The notes below the pieces were generated by a model. That model worked only from the letters and a program-made list of their open reading frames with translations. It had not been told where the DNA came from and did not search any database. The position numbers were made by a program, and so were the translations under genes. DNA of 64,000 nt from Micropterix aruncella (Eukaryota; Arthropoda; Insecta; Lepidoptera; Micropterigidae): positions 6,878,924 to 6,942,923 of the forward strand of contig OX155954.1 of assembly GCA_944548615.1 (NCBI GenBank), read 5' to 3'. Shown in pieces: positions 31,338 to 43,400 of the stretch. Each line of letters opens with the position of its first letter. The stretch's first letter is position 1.

Positions 31338-32985
31338 ACCACGTAACCCGCGAAACACTGAACTGAGATAATCGCTCTTAAAGTTTTTAACAGATCTATC
31401 CGTTTTATTCCTAAACTACACCATAAATTTTCTTGGGGTATTTTTCATATCATAGATCATTTAAAGTTCTTCAAATCCTACCTACAAAAAAATACTCTAT
31501 ATTCAGTATAAGTATTTTTAAATGATAAATATCTCTTTTTTCCCACAAATTCAATAGCAAACAGTGTACTTTATGATGACAATACCACGTATTATTGGGT
31601 TACGTGGTTTTGTAATTATAATATTAGAGTTTATTTTATTATTTATGGATATTAAAGCCTGTGTAGTCAATGGAAAAAAATCTTAGGTGTCTTTAGATTA
31701 CTTAATATATATATATATATATATAATTTTCATATTAAAATTTTGTAAGAGTTTTTTATATTACCAAATATAAAAAAATAAGCAGACAGGCAATAAAATT
31801 AAGTAAAATTGCATAAAAACACTTAGAAAGGTATGTGAAATATACATAAATTGTTTTTATTAAGTATAATAAATTATACAGTCATTTATAATATTATTAC
31901 TTACTTACTATGCAGTTACAAGTTACAGATTAGATTTAGTTTATTTTTTTTTACTTCTCGACCTCCTTCCAAACTATAATCATCTGGAAGGTTTTCATTA
32001 ACTTCGAGGTTTTCAAAAAACTCCCTACGTGAAGCGGGCATACATTTAGCCAACTTTAGGAGGTCTTCTTTTTTTTCTTATTTATCCCTGAACACGAGTC
32101 CTGGTGATCCAGATCTGTTAAAGTGTGAACACTGATATCATTGCCTTTGGAGATTGCGTTCTGAAGTTTAATCTGCAGAGATTTTTTGTATACATTTAAC
32201 TCTAAAAACTCTGCTTGCTCGTAAGCGTTCTTAGCGAATAGTTTTGTAGAACCTCTTCTAAATTCAACCACTTTTAGGTTTGAAATGTTGTATGACTTAG
32301 GGAACTTGACTGTCATCTCATCTTAAAATTTCACGAAGTCTATATATCGGAGACTTTGCACCTCCAAATTGCGCCTAGAAGCTTTTATTTTCATCTGAAA
32401 ATCTTCGTAGTCATACAGATCACCAGCAGTGTTGATTTTTCGCGCAATACACGCATGAACGCTGTCGGCAGCCATAAAAGTATGACCTGGTTCCAAGTAT
32501 GTAATTTTGATGGTTTCTACCTCAACGCTCATTGACTATTCTTAGTAATGCTGTCAACGAGTCATTGACTATTCTTAGTAATGCTGAGTACAGCGTTTTG
32601 TTTTTATTTTGCGAGGTACAATTGTCCATGTAAAATATAACCTTAGTTAGGTTATATTCCAATTAGCCTGACTAACAGTGGGAATATTCAAAGTAATTGA
32701 ATTGCCTCGGCGGGCTGCTGAGGCCCGCGCCGCGGCACGTGGTTTAGTCGTAATACGCTAGTACTATGGGCTGCGATATTTATTGCGATAAAACCCTATA
32801 ATAGTGGTTTACGTATTTTAGTCATAATAATTTTTAAAAAAATTGGGTTACGTGGTTTGTCCACCACGTATATCTCGGGAATGAAACGTCATAATGAAAA
32901 AGTAATAATACAGTTATATAGTATTCGAAGAATAGAGTTGAATAAGCCTTATTCCGACAAAACCACGTAACCCGGGTTGCGTGGT
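31338..32985. mobile_element. Putative DNA transposon with repeated ACCACGTAACCC motifs
   Basis: ACCACGTAACCC stands at 31338 and its near-complement GGGTTGCGTGGT ends at 32985, giving candidate terminal inverted repeats about 1.65 kb apart. The same 12-mer recurs, in either orientation, at 31597-31608, 32845-32856 and 32962-32973. ACCACGTA half-copies lie at 31584 and 32863. Between them on the - strand is a relic ORF with a DUF7869-like block. The arrangement suggests terminal and subterminal transposase-binding sites. The boundaries are inferred and no clear target duplication was found. Confidence 0.4.
32056..32532 (-). pseudogene. DUF7869-like transposon protein remnant
   Basis: The - strand frame starts near 32532 with ITYLEPGHTFMAADSVHACI. 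This matches my memory of the GHT...DS.H C-terminal block of DUF7869 proteins, which are abundant transposon-linked proteins in insects. An in-frame stop at about 32323 interrupts it. The frame then resumes with MTVKFPKSYNISNLKVVEF and ends in a lysine run. It is too short for a complete member and probably dead. Confidence 0.45.
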
Positions 32986-34175
32986 TTTGTTGGAACACGG
33001 CAGAGCAGCTTCTGTTAAAACAAAATTGAAATCGAAGCAAGCGACATCACGACTCCTAAGGGCTAGCATATGGCCGCTACTCCGCCGATGCAGATATTCA
33101 AACATTCGAGAAATTTGACGATCCCTACTAACGTGTAATGCTGACTACCAGGCGTTTGCCGTAATAGCCCAAGACAAGAGGCAGCAACAAAAAAGTGCAA
33201 GAGTTTTGTAAAACTGATACTTTCAGATCGGACAGTATTTAGGCTATAGAATGCTAGGGTAGAGTCAGCAGGCCAGATTCCGGGACACCTGGCGCTGGCG
33301 TACTAGGAAAGGTGTAATTAAAATTTTAATTAGTACTCTCAGTGTTTTGGAAAAGCTGAAAATTCATCATTAGATGGATGTAGAACTATAACGTATCCCT
33401 CTACTCATTTTTCTCGCACCCTATCCCTGCAACGCTTTGCCACTCGAGAGTGCGCTTACTGTGGCGATGTGGCCCAGCATTGTCCAACGCGTAGAGTAGG
33501 CCACATTAATAATTCAACGGTTAGTCTGCGATCAATACTGTTCGAGGCGAAAATAAAAGACAGATCAATAATCCTAGTTTTAATAAACCCACAATCGCTT
33601 ACAATCTCAAAGTATTTTATATATTTAGCAAAAAATATATACAAATCTATATTAAGCAACAATAATTAGACAAGCACAAAGGTTTGGCACATAATTACAT
33701 AAAATTGCATCAGAAAGAAATAAAAAATGGGAGACATGCCGCTGCGGTGTGTAGTTGTAAAAAATGCAGCTATAAAAATATGTATAAATCTACTTAATTT
33801 TTTTGACAATTGTAAATAAATGCCCTGTGTTGACATTTCTTTTAATAGATTATCTATTCTCTAAACGTCTATAAATTTTGTGATCGTAAACAAGTTAATT
33901 AATATTAGTTAACTAGATTGTAAATTGATGTACGCCCGTGTAAGATTTAATCTTGCGGGATGAATTTTTACATAGAATAGAGTCAATGGAACTATACGAA
34001 GTTACGGAAGTACGGCAGCAGAACTTCGTTACTTCCAGCGGGGGCTTCAAAATTCTGTCGTCCTACCTCCATCGTCGAACATACTTCCGAGCTCCTAGAC
34101 ACTTTTTAAAAAATGAATGTTACGCGTTTCGCACATCGACCGAGCGAAAGAGGACTAGGCTTCGCCGTGTAATAT
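32986..34175. other. Intergenic DNA between the DUF7869-like relic and paxillin
   Basis: It contains a solo foldback arm (33170-33375) and otherwise AT-rich sequence. No gene is recognised. The short ORFs (for example around 33469-33669) overlap on both strands and lack any family signature. Confidence 0.45.
33170..33375 (+). repeat. Solo arm of the 3906-5338 foldback family
   Basis: Aligns with the left arm at 3906-4095 through AAAAGTGCAAGAGTTTTG, CTGATACTTTCAGATC, GGGACACCTGGCGCTGG and GTGTTTTGGAAAAGCTGA. No inverted partner is seen nearby, so it is a solo arm or a short family member. Confidence 0.65.
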
Positions 34176-34442
34176 TTAGCCAAAGAGCTTTTCGAAGCAG
34201 CCGTGGCAGTAAGGCTTCTCGTTCTGCTCCTTGAAGGTGCCCTTGTTGAGCTGCTTGAGGCAGAAGGCGCACACGAAGTGCTCGGGGTGGAACTTGCGGA
34301 ACATGGCCGTGATGCAGCGGCCCGCGATGGGCTTGTGGCAGCCGGCGCACAGCGAGCCCCTCTTGGCGTGGTAGTGCGTCTCGCAGTACGGCAGCCCCTC
34401 GTGGTCGAAGAACGAGCCGCCCAGGAACGGCTGTCTGCAGTC
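34176..34442 (-). CDS. Pax: Paxillin last exon (LIM3 second finger, LIM4, stop)
   Basis: After the acceptor CGGCAG the exon reads [16 protein letters not shown], then [17 protein letters not shown] and ends [10 protein letters not shown] and TAA. This is the canonical paxillin C-terminus with all LIM4 zinc ligands present. The splice is phase 0 with 41373. Confidence 0.96.
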   Translation of the reverse strand, partial: DCRQPFLGGSFFDHEGLPYCETHYHAKRGSLCAGCHKPIAGRCITAMFRKFHPEHFVCAFCLKQLNKGTFKEQNEKPYCHGCFEKLFG

Positions 34443-37400
34443 CTGCCGGACGAACAAACTATGAGTCCATCGGCTACATTTCGCAGGCGGATCCGTCGTT
34501 TTAGGGGAGCGTGTTTAGTTTAGTTATCGACGACCTCGTTATCCTGCCGATGTTCTTATGGGTTAAATTTTATCGTTTTTAAAATTGCAAGAATAAATTG
34601 TATATTTCAAATTACAAAGAATAAATTGTATATGATATTCCAAATTATTCCTGCTTCGGAGGCTTGTTAATTGTTAACTCTCATAGCTCCTAAAAATTAT
34701 TACAAGTCGCACTAGGGACGATTATGTCAAATAAAGATGGACAGAATGTCAATAAAATTATGTTTTCATAAATCTAATCTGTAAGAAATGACTGCTTTTT
34801 AAATGACCACGATTTTAAATTAGATTACGAAATTACAAGTTATGACAAAATATTTTAGATACCTGATTGTGTTTTAATGTATATTTGTAAAGATTAGATT
34901 AACAAACAGGTCATTATTTGATATACAATATAAATTATGATATTGGTAGGATAACCTATCACACTATCTCGGTGACTGTGTAGGTTTAGTTACACCACCA
35001 GTCTTTTTCGGTATATGAAGTCACTAGCTCGGCATTTCCAATGGTGTGGATCATAACCCACTGATGAGTCATGAACCTACTTCAGTGGGCCACAAAAGTT
35101 TTTTTGAAATTTTGCGAATATTTAAAGTCGTTGAGAAAAAACTTTGATCGTTATTTCTTTGAAAATATAAAATAATGCAAGAAAATGAATGAGATGACAA
35201 AGTCACATGAAGATTGACTCTTTAGTTAGGCGATGAAGGTTCATTGATGTTAAAAGGCACTTCTTTGACAGTTAAATTCGATCGCAAACATCTGTTGAAG
35301 TTTTTGAGTTCAGGTGAAGGTACATTCACATTTTTTACTAAACCTTTGAAACGCTACTCCCTTTCACTACATCTTATATGTGTGGATAACCCTATTTCTT
35401 GTCGAATTGGGTCAGGCTTTTCAGGAGTACATCCATTTCAGACTTGAGATTTTCCAAATAAAGAAATCCTTGAGTTATTTTTTTTAAATGATACCCAAAC
35501 TCGAGAAAAGGTACCCACACAATTGTGCGGGTACCTTTTATATAATAAGTAATATATCTATCATACAGGATGAGTTTTTAATTCGTGACACCTTGAAATG
35601 GGTGAATCAGTACGAGCTAAAAAGCAACTTTTTGGAAAAAACTAAAACCTTTTTTTTTTATTATTTGAAAAATGTCATTTTGATAAATATTATAAAAAGA
35701 GTTGAGCGCGTTGCGCCATCTAACCGTAAGTATAATAAATAAAATACAAACGGAGCTGCCATGGAATTCACCGATCGGAGTCGGGCCCATCATAATACCA
35801 TTTTTTTTTTTTTTTTACACTTTTGGGGGGTGAGCAGTGGATTCCGGACTTACGAACCGGCTGTGGTAGGTTTAGGACAGCTGTCTTGCCACATGTGAGC
35901 GTTCACCTTACCACCCATTCACTCCCCCTTCGAAGCCATAGAATTTGAGATGCAGAAATCGCGGTTTTAGATAATTTTTCTAGAAAGGAGTTGATTATTT
36001 TCCTGGAGAGACCAAGATCTTTAAAAAGGTGAAACAAAGATTTAGCTGGCAGGCCACGAGCGCCTACTTCCACCGCGTGAAGGTGAACAGTGAAGCCGTT
36101 CCGGGTGACGGCATTTGCGAGGTCATGGTATTTATTTAATTTGTACTCGTGGTCTTTTGGGATATTTGATTCCCATGGAACAGTTAATTCTACGATAAGG
36201 ACCATCTTCCGAGATAGAGAGTAAAGAGTTATATCTGGACGCAGGGCTGTGCATCCGAGACTTTCAGAGAATGTATACTGCTTAGAGACCGAATCGACCT
36301 CCATAATCCAATCTGAAGCTTTCTCGATTATTGAGAAAGGTTTTGCAGTGAGATGTTTTTTGCCTTTAGAGCCAACCCGCACAAACTGTATTGGGGGTTT
36401 GGAGGATACTGTGGAACCCTTGTTGGCACGAGCCACTGAGAGGCTAAGTACCTCGCGAATAACAGCAAGGACCTGGCAGGGGATTTTTTCTGCCAAGAAA
36501 TTTGAAGTGGTCATTTGGGTCTATAAGGGAGATAATAGAGCCCTTATAGACCAATTTTGGGTCATAGGATGTAAATTTTGTGCCTATGTGGGCGAGTCCA
36601 AGGCAAAAACATTTGGAGGGCTTCACTTTTATACAGCCTGACCAGTCGCAGAACAGCTCCACTTTCTGTAATAGCAGGGAAAGCTGCTTGGGGCTCCTGG
36701 TGATAAAAGTTAGGTCGTCGGCAAAAGCGAGGCACGACGATGTGTATTGGCCGTCTGTTTTAAAACGGTAACCCCACTTCTTGTCGAACTGGGTCAGGCT
36801 TTCCAGCAGTATATTGAAAACGATATTGAATATCGTTGGAGAAAGGCAACAGCCCTGAAACAGCCCAATTGAATATGATATAGAGCGGGTAGTCCATTCT
36901 TGCGTTTTGACATGGAACGTCAGACAGTTGTAGTAGGAGGCTACAATGTCACGCACCACAGGTGGGAAGTTGTACCAGCGGAGCGCAAAGTGGAGGAGAC
37001 TGTGCCGAACTGACCCAAAGGCATTCTCTAGGTCGAGCCAGCATACATTGATTTGGCGTTCGTGCTGTCTCGCATCCTTAATGACAGCAGCCAAGAGAGA
37101 ATTGTGCTCGAGGCAGCCTGAGACGCCACGCATGAAGCCTTTTTGTACTGACACTCCAAGGTACTCGTTCCGGTGCATGAATTCGCTCATCCTCATGTGG
37201 ACTATGCCAAAAAAGATTTTGGCCACAGTATCTGTCAGAGCAATGGGCTGAGCATCCTTTGGTCCGGTGCAAACTGGGACCTTCGGAATTAAGATAACTG
37301 TCGCTCGGGCGAAATTCTGTGGGACTACACCGCTATTCCATATATGTCGGAAAATGGATCCTAAATATTGCAGAAGGCAGGGGCACTTTTTATACACTAA

Positions 37401-40400
37401 GTAGGGAATACCATCGGGACCTGGAGTAGAGCCCGACGGCTTCCTTTTTATTTGATTTAAAATCTCATCTAGAGATGGGGGTTGAGAGGCGAAAGCTACT
37501 GTAGGCAGGTGCGGAGGTTTAATGCCCGGAGGAGGGCTGTACGTATGGAGCCGCATTGGATCCTCATAAGTGGTCGAAAAGTATTCCGTGGCCATTTCTT
37601 CCGGGATTTGGATTGTGCCCTTAGCGGCAGACAAAACCTTTTTACTGTAGTTGAAACGGTTTTTGTCAAACCGGGATTCCTCTTTGGACTTGAGAAATGC
37701 TTCTTTGCGCTTGTTGTTTTGCGTCGCTACGCTCTGTATCAGTTTGAGTATAGAGCGGTACGTGCGCGAGAAGTTGTGGCAGAGGGCCTTATCTCCAGCT
37801 TTCTTGGCTTCACGTAGCTGGCGACGAAGTAGCCGCTTCTGCCTTCGGAGCTTTGCTTTGAATGCGTTTTCTCTGTGAACCGGGTCGACATGGGTAGATT
37901 TTGGGTAAACACCCGAGAAGTATTCATGGACCGCCACCTGGAAGGACGACAGTTGAACACTGGCAGGGGCATTACGGTTCACAGAGTGGTCAAGGATTGA
38001 AGTTAAATTACTATTGTGAAATTCCCAATCCTCTTTCGCAAGTGAAGGGAATTTTAGAGGAGGGAAAGATATGATTGGCGCAGGTCGTGGAGACCGGTCG
38101 GGTGACAAACTGCGGGCAGATGTGGAGTCTAGGGACGTGTGAGGTTCGACTCTGTCCATGACTCCTTGCGACGGTTTAAGACACTGCCGTGCAGCGTCGC
38201 TATCATCATGCCCAGCAATATGCTTGTTTAGCCACGCCAGACGTTTATACTTCTTTTTACAATAAGGGCAAACAAGGTTCGGTATTTTCGCCATGTCGTT
38301 TTGTGGGGTTTCGTCTAAGGTAGCGGGAATTCTTCCCCCCTGGTAAGCCGCTTGGGGGCATGTTTTCTTTTTTTCCTTTTTTGCTTTAGTTTAATCGGAT
38401 CTGGCTTGCAAGGCCATCGATCCGATGCGTTCTTTCACGCCGTCCACCGTCTCTCCGGCTGTCACAACTCTATCGTTGTTGTCATCCTGATAAACAGGTT
38501 TTTAACAATAAAATACAAACGGAGCTGCCATTGAATTCACCGACCAGAGTCGGGCCCATCATAATACTATTTTTTTTTTTTTTTACACTTCTGGGGGTTG
38601 AGCAGTGGATTCCGGACTTACGAACCGGCTGTGGTAGGTTTAGGACAGCTGTCTTGCCACATGTGAGCGTTCGTAAATATTGTTTATTCCAGATATTTTA
38701 CATATTGCTAGATGGCGCAGTGCACTCAACGCTTGTCAAACTTTTATTCTAGTCGTTTTCCAAATTTAAAATATAATTAAATTTGGTTTTTGCCAAAAAA
38801 TCTGACAAAAGTTACTTATTTGCTCGTACTGATTTACCCACTTCAATGATGTCACTAATTAAAACCTCGCCCTGTAAACCGTACCCTTACATTTTTGTGG
38901 GTTAGGAACTCATGATCACCCACAATTGTGTGGGTAGGGTCTGAAAGAGATATTGAATGGGTTATTAAATTAGTCGGGGAGAGGCAACAACCCTGAAGTA
39001 GCCCAATTGAATATGATACAAAGAGGGTAGTCCATTCTTGTTTTGACATGGAACATCGGAGAGTTGTAGTAGGAGAAAACAATGTCACACCCCACAGCTG
39101 GGAAGTGGAGGAGACTGTTAGATTGACCCAAAAGCATTTGAGTTCGTTCTGTCTTGCATCCTTGATAGCGGCAGCCAAGAGAAAATTGTGCTCGAGGCAG
39201 CCTGAGATGCCACATAAGAAGCCATGTTGCACTGACAAAAGTAGTGACCCAAAAGTATTTGGTGTTCCTACTGTCTTGCATCTTTGATAGCGGCAGCCGA
39301 AAGGGAAGTGTACTCAAGGTAGCCTGAGATGCCATATAAGAAGTCTTATTGCACTGACAAAAATATTAACCCAAAAGTATTTGGGGTTCGTGCTGTCTTG
39401 CATCCTCGATATGGCAGCCAAGAAGGAATTATGCTCGAGGCAGCCTGAGATGCCACATAAGAAGCCATGTTGCACTGACAAAAGTAGTGACCCAAAAGTA
39501 TTTGGTGTTTCTACTGTCTTGCATCTTTGATAGCGGCAGCCGAAAGGGAAGTGTACTCAAGGTAGCCTGAGATGCCATATAAGAAGTCTTATTGCACTGA
39601 CAAAAATATTAACCCAAAAGTATTTGGGGTTCGTGCTGTCTTGCATCCTCGATATGGCAGCCAAGAAGGAATTATGCTCGAGGCAGCCTGAGATGCCACA
39701 TAAGAAGCCATGTTGCACTGACAAAAGTAGTGACCCAAAAGTATTTGGTGTTCCTACTGTCTTGCATCTTTGATAGCGGCAGCCGAAAGGGAAGTGTACT
39801 CAAGGTAGCCTGAGATGCCATATAAGAAGTCTTATTGCACTGACAAAAATATTAACCCAAAAGTATTTGGGGTTTGTGCTGTCTTGCATCCTCGATATGG
39901 CAGCCAAGAAGGAATTATGCTCGAGGCAGCCTGAGATGCCACATAAGAAGCCGAAGCCACTCTCAGGAACTCATCCTGGTGCATGAAATTACTTATCTTG
40001 TGGACTATAATAAAAAAATATTTTTGACACAGTATCTGCCAGAGCAATGGGCTGAGCGTCCTTTGGTCCAGTGCGAACTGGTAGCTTTGGAATTGAGATG
40101 GTCGTCGCTTGGCCAAAATTCAATAAGACTACACCGCTATTTCATGTGTCGGAAGATGGATCCCTAAATTATATTGCAGAGACAGGGACACTTTTTATAT
40201 ACTATGTAAGGAATATCATGTACGGCAGCGAAGCGCAGACCATAAAAGAAGACATCAGACGGCGGCTAGAATCTTTTGCGATGTGATGCTACCGTCGAAT
40301 GCTCTGTATAAGCTGGACCCATAAAGTTAGCAACGAAAAAGTGCTTCAGCCTGCTGGTACGACCCGAAAATTGTTGCACACCGTCAAAAAGCGCAAGATT

Positions 40401-43400
40401 GAATATCTGGGGCACGTGCTGCGGCATGACAGATGTCAGCTGCTACAACTGATATTGATGGGCAAAATTGAGGGTAAACGGCGCCGTGGAAGGAGGAAAA
40501 AGTCGTGGTTGTGCAATATCAGTGAGTGGACTGGGATCACCAGTACGGAACAGCTTTTCTGGATGGCGCAAGAACGACAAAAGTATTCAGAGCTGACAGC
40601 TAACCTCCAGTAATGGAGAGGCACTTCGAGAAGAAGAAGAAGGAATATCATCGGGACCTGGATTAGAAACCAACGGCTTTCCCTTTACATGAGTAAAATC
40701 CCATTCCTGGTTCTTAATATCCGGAGTGGATACTATAAGAGGTGGAGCATTGAGTTTTTACTCGGTCCATCTTGTAATTTCCTATTTTAAACATGTGATA
40801 TTCTCATAATAAAATTCCAGCATGTTATACTTATTTCTTTATTTATTTTCTTTTTTTCACAATGCTCTTGAGAAAGGTCAAGGTCACACTCCGCACATAA
40901 ATTACGCCTGTTTGAGGTCATGCCAATGAACTTGAGCCAAAATAAACAAACCGGTCATGGCACGACAGGTGTGTCCTAAGGAGGACACTTGGTCCCATTG
41001 TTGTTGTGTGTGTTGTTTTTGTTTTTTATGTTTTTTTTAGTTTTTTTTTACGTTTATTTCATAAAAATTTCTAACAAATGTAAAATATAAATTAATAATA
41101 TTCGCTTATAAGGTAAGGGGGATGACTAGAAAATGTCTATACGGTTGTAGTCTATGAATAAATATGGGAGAGCTGAAAAAGAAATGGGGGGGGGGGGGGC
41201 ATTCATCATTCGTCGTCCTCGTCGACTCCGACGCATTTGGGGCAGACTGGTTTTCCTTCCATGGCATAAAATGACTTTCCTTGAACCGGCAGTTTGCAGT
41301 CCTAATATCGATCGAACAAAACATTATTTTTTTTCAACGAAATATTACATGAGATGAGGGGTTATTATTTACCCGGCAGACGAAGCAGTTGGGGTGCCAC
41401 TGGCCGTTGAGGGCCGAGATGTAGTTCTCCATGATGGGTTTGTTGCATCCTCCGCATTTGGGCGCGAACATGTCGAAGTAGTCGTTGCGGCAGTACGGCT
41501 TGCCGTCGCGCTCGTGGAAGCCGTCTTCGCCGAACTGCTGGCCGCACTGCGCGCAGAAGAAGTGCTCCGTGTGCCAGGTCTTCTCGAGCGCCGTCACGCA
41601 TTTCTGAAACGGATCAATTTAAAAGTTACAACACCGCAGAATGGGGACGTCACGCGAGGATACCGCGGCGGTTCTTACGTCGAGGATGGGTCCGTTGCAG
41701 TAGGCGCACCGCGGCGAGAACAGGTTGTGGTAGTCGGGCTCGCAGTAGGGCTTGCCGTCGCGCTCGAAGAAGTTGCGCGTGCCCAGCTCCTGCGAGCAGT
41801 GCGCGCAGGTGAAGTGCTCGGGGTGCCAGGTGCGGCCGAGCGCCGTGATGACCTGGCCCACGATGGGCTTGTCGCACGCGTTGCAGCAGCCCTTCTGCGC
41901 GGTCTGGACCCCTTGGCGGCTCATGTCGGCGCGCAGCGATCCTAGCATGCTCTCCAGGTTGGCGCCGGCTCCGGGCCGCTGGCTCTCGTAGCGCGAGCTC
42001 TCCTGCCACGCGCGACACTCCTTATAAACCTGCCTCTGCGGCTGGCCTGCGACCGAGTCCTGGTGGGCGCCTCGAGATACCTGCGGCAGAAATCCAACGT
42101 CAAAAATTGTTTACGCCGCAAAATAGGCGAAGCGGCCCGAGATGCTGACCCGCGAGCCGGCGAGGATAAACTGATCGAGAGGCGTAACGTCGAATGTCTC
42201 CTCTCCTATATCCCGACTGAATCTCCCCGCCGCGCCGTCCGATGATGTCATCCGGCGGGAACGGAAGATAGGTAATCTCGGGAGAGAGGGAGACGGCCTC
42301 GCCCACTCCCGCGGGAGCGCGCGCTATTTTCGGCGCGTAGGAACCAAGAAAGGAGACCGACGTAATATTGAATAAGCTAAAAAGCAAAATTTCTACTGTG
42401 GTGCTGTGTGCTGTCCCGGCGAAATCCCTGCCATAATGATAATAAATCAACCTCAATCGAAAAAACAACCGATTGTATTTACAAAAAAAAAACGCATACT
42501 CGCTCGAGCTGTTGACTCCGAATGAAGACTTTACTATCTTTCTTAAATATTTCAACTGAAACTTCAAAAAAGGCATGTCGTTTAGACCACACACAAATCA
42601 TTCTGATTACGCCAGAGACTAAGCTTTAGCTCTTACGAAACTACAATTACAAACACATTCATTTGCAACAGGTGGCGAAAGCCAGCATGTACAGGCTATC
42701 TGCCCGAGAGAAGGTAAACTGGATCTCACAAGCACTAAGATCAGTTCTTGACTCAGTCAGCGAAAATTATTCATATCAGTGAAAAGTATCAGACACCATG
42801 CTTCCACACCTAAATTTTGGAAAACTTTTTACAGTGGAACTGCCGCCCAGAGACGACTGGCTAAAAAGCCAACTGCAATGGGAGGCCGGTAGCCTTAAAT
42901 GGTATACTGATGGGTCCAAATCGGGACTTGACGTAGGCTGTGACGTAGCGACCAAACTTCGAAAGAAGTGTAAACTTGGGGAAATACGCCTCCATATTCC
43001 AAGCGGAGTTATACGCCATTATTGAATGTGCGGATATCAACCTCCAAAAGAACTACGCCAACCACCGTATCTATATCCACTCGGATAGCAAAGCAGCTCT
43101 TTTGGCACTAGCCTCGAATACCATTAATTCAAAGCTAGTGCAAAACTGCATATCACTACTGAATTCACTGGGCGAACAGAACAGGGTGATTCTAAGATGG
43201 GTTCCCGGCCATGTAGGAATCGAGGGAAATGAAAAAGCCGACGAAGTTGCTAATACGGGAGCTAAGGGAACGTTGTACGGCCCTGAACATTGCTGTGGCG
43301 TACCAAAAAGCCTTGCAAACTTAATGCTCAAACAAATATGTTTAGACCAATCCGTCAACCACTGAAACAACACGCCAGGGTTGAATAATTCCAAAGCGCT

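Larger units (their letters stand above)
35566..38874. mobile_element. TA-flanked foldback MITE split by retrotransposon insertions
   Basis: The left arm (35566 to about 35735) and right arm (about 38670-38874) are reverse complements, sharing TCAGTACGAGC, TTGAGCGC followed by TGCGCCATCTA, and terminal CAGGATGAG / CTCGCCCTG. TA dinucleotides border both ends (35564-35565 and 38875-38876). An uninterrupted member of the family is at 63513-63868. Copies C and D of the RLE element lie at its centre. Long inverted arms plus TA borders fit a Tc1/mariner-type MITE. Confidence 0.75.
38940..40770 (-). pseudogene. Diverged RLE retrotransposon copy E, right piece, with internal tandem array
   Basis: The - strand reads blocks homologous to copy A reverse transcriptase: [40 protein letters not shown] and [10 protein letters not shown]. 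Many frameshifts show age. The RT block is expanded into tandem units at about 39080-39950 and interrupted by a LINE fragment at 40220-40639. Confidence 0.75.

Noticed and set aside
31338..32985. CCACGT motifs as XBP1 (ERSE/UPRE) binding sites regulating neighbouring Xbp1
   Set aside because: The motifs are tied to a transposon-like structure downstream of the gene, and their extended 12-bp identity reflects repeat origin better than regulatory selection.
33469..33669. Small gene from opposing 66- and 68-codon ORFs
   Set aside because: The two frames cover the same DNA on opposite strands, are AT-driven and match no family.
39200..39945. CRISPR-like array from regular GCCTGAGATGCCA spacing
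   Set aside because: The whole unit, not just a short repeat, is conserved, and the host is a eukaryote. It is a tandem array of RT-derived sequence.
41394..41945. 183-codon + strand ORF over the paxillin LIM exons
   Set aside because: It is the antisense of GC-rich LIM1/LIM2 coding DNA and has no family signature. Stop-poor antisense frames are expected in GC-rich exons.
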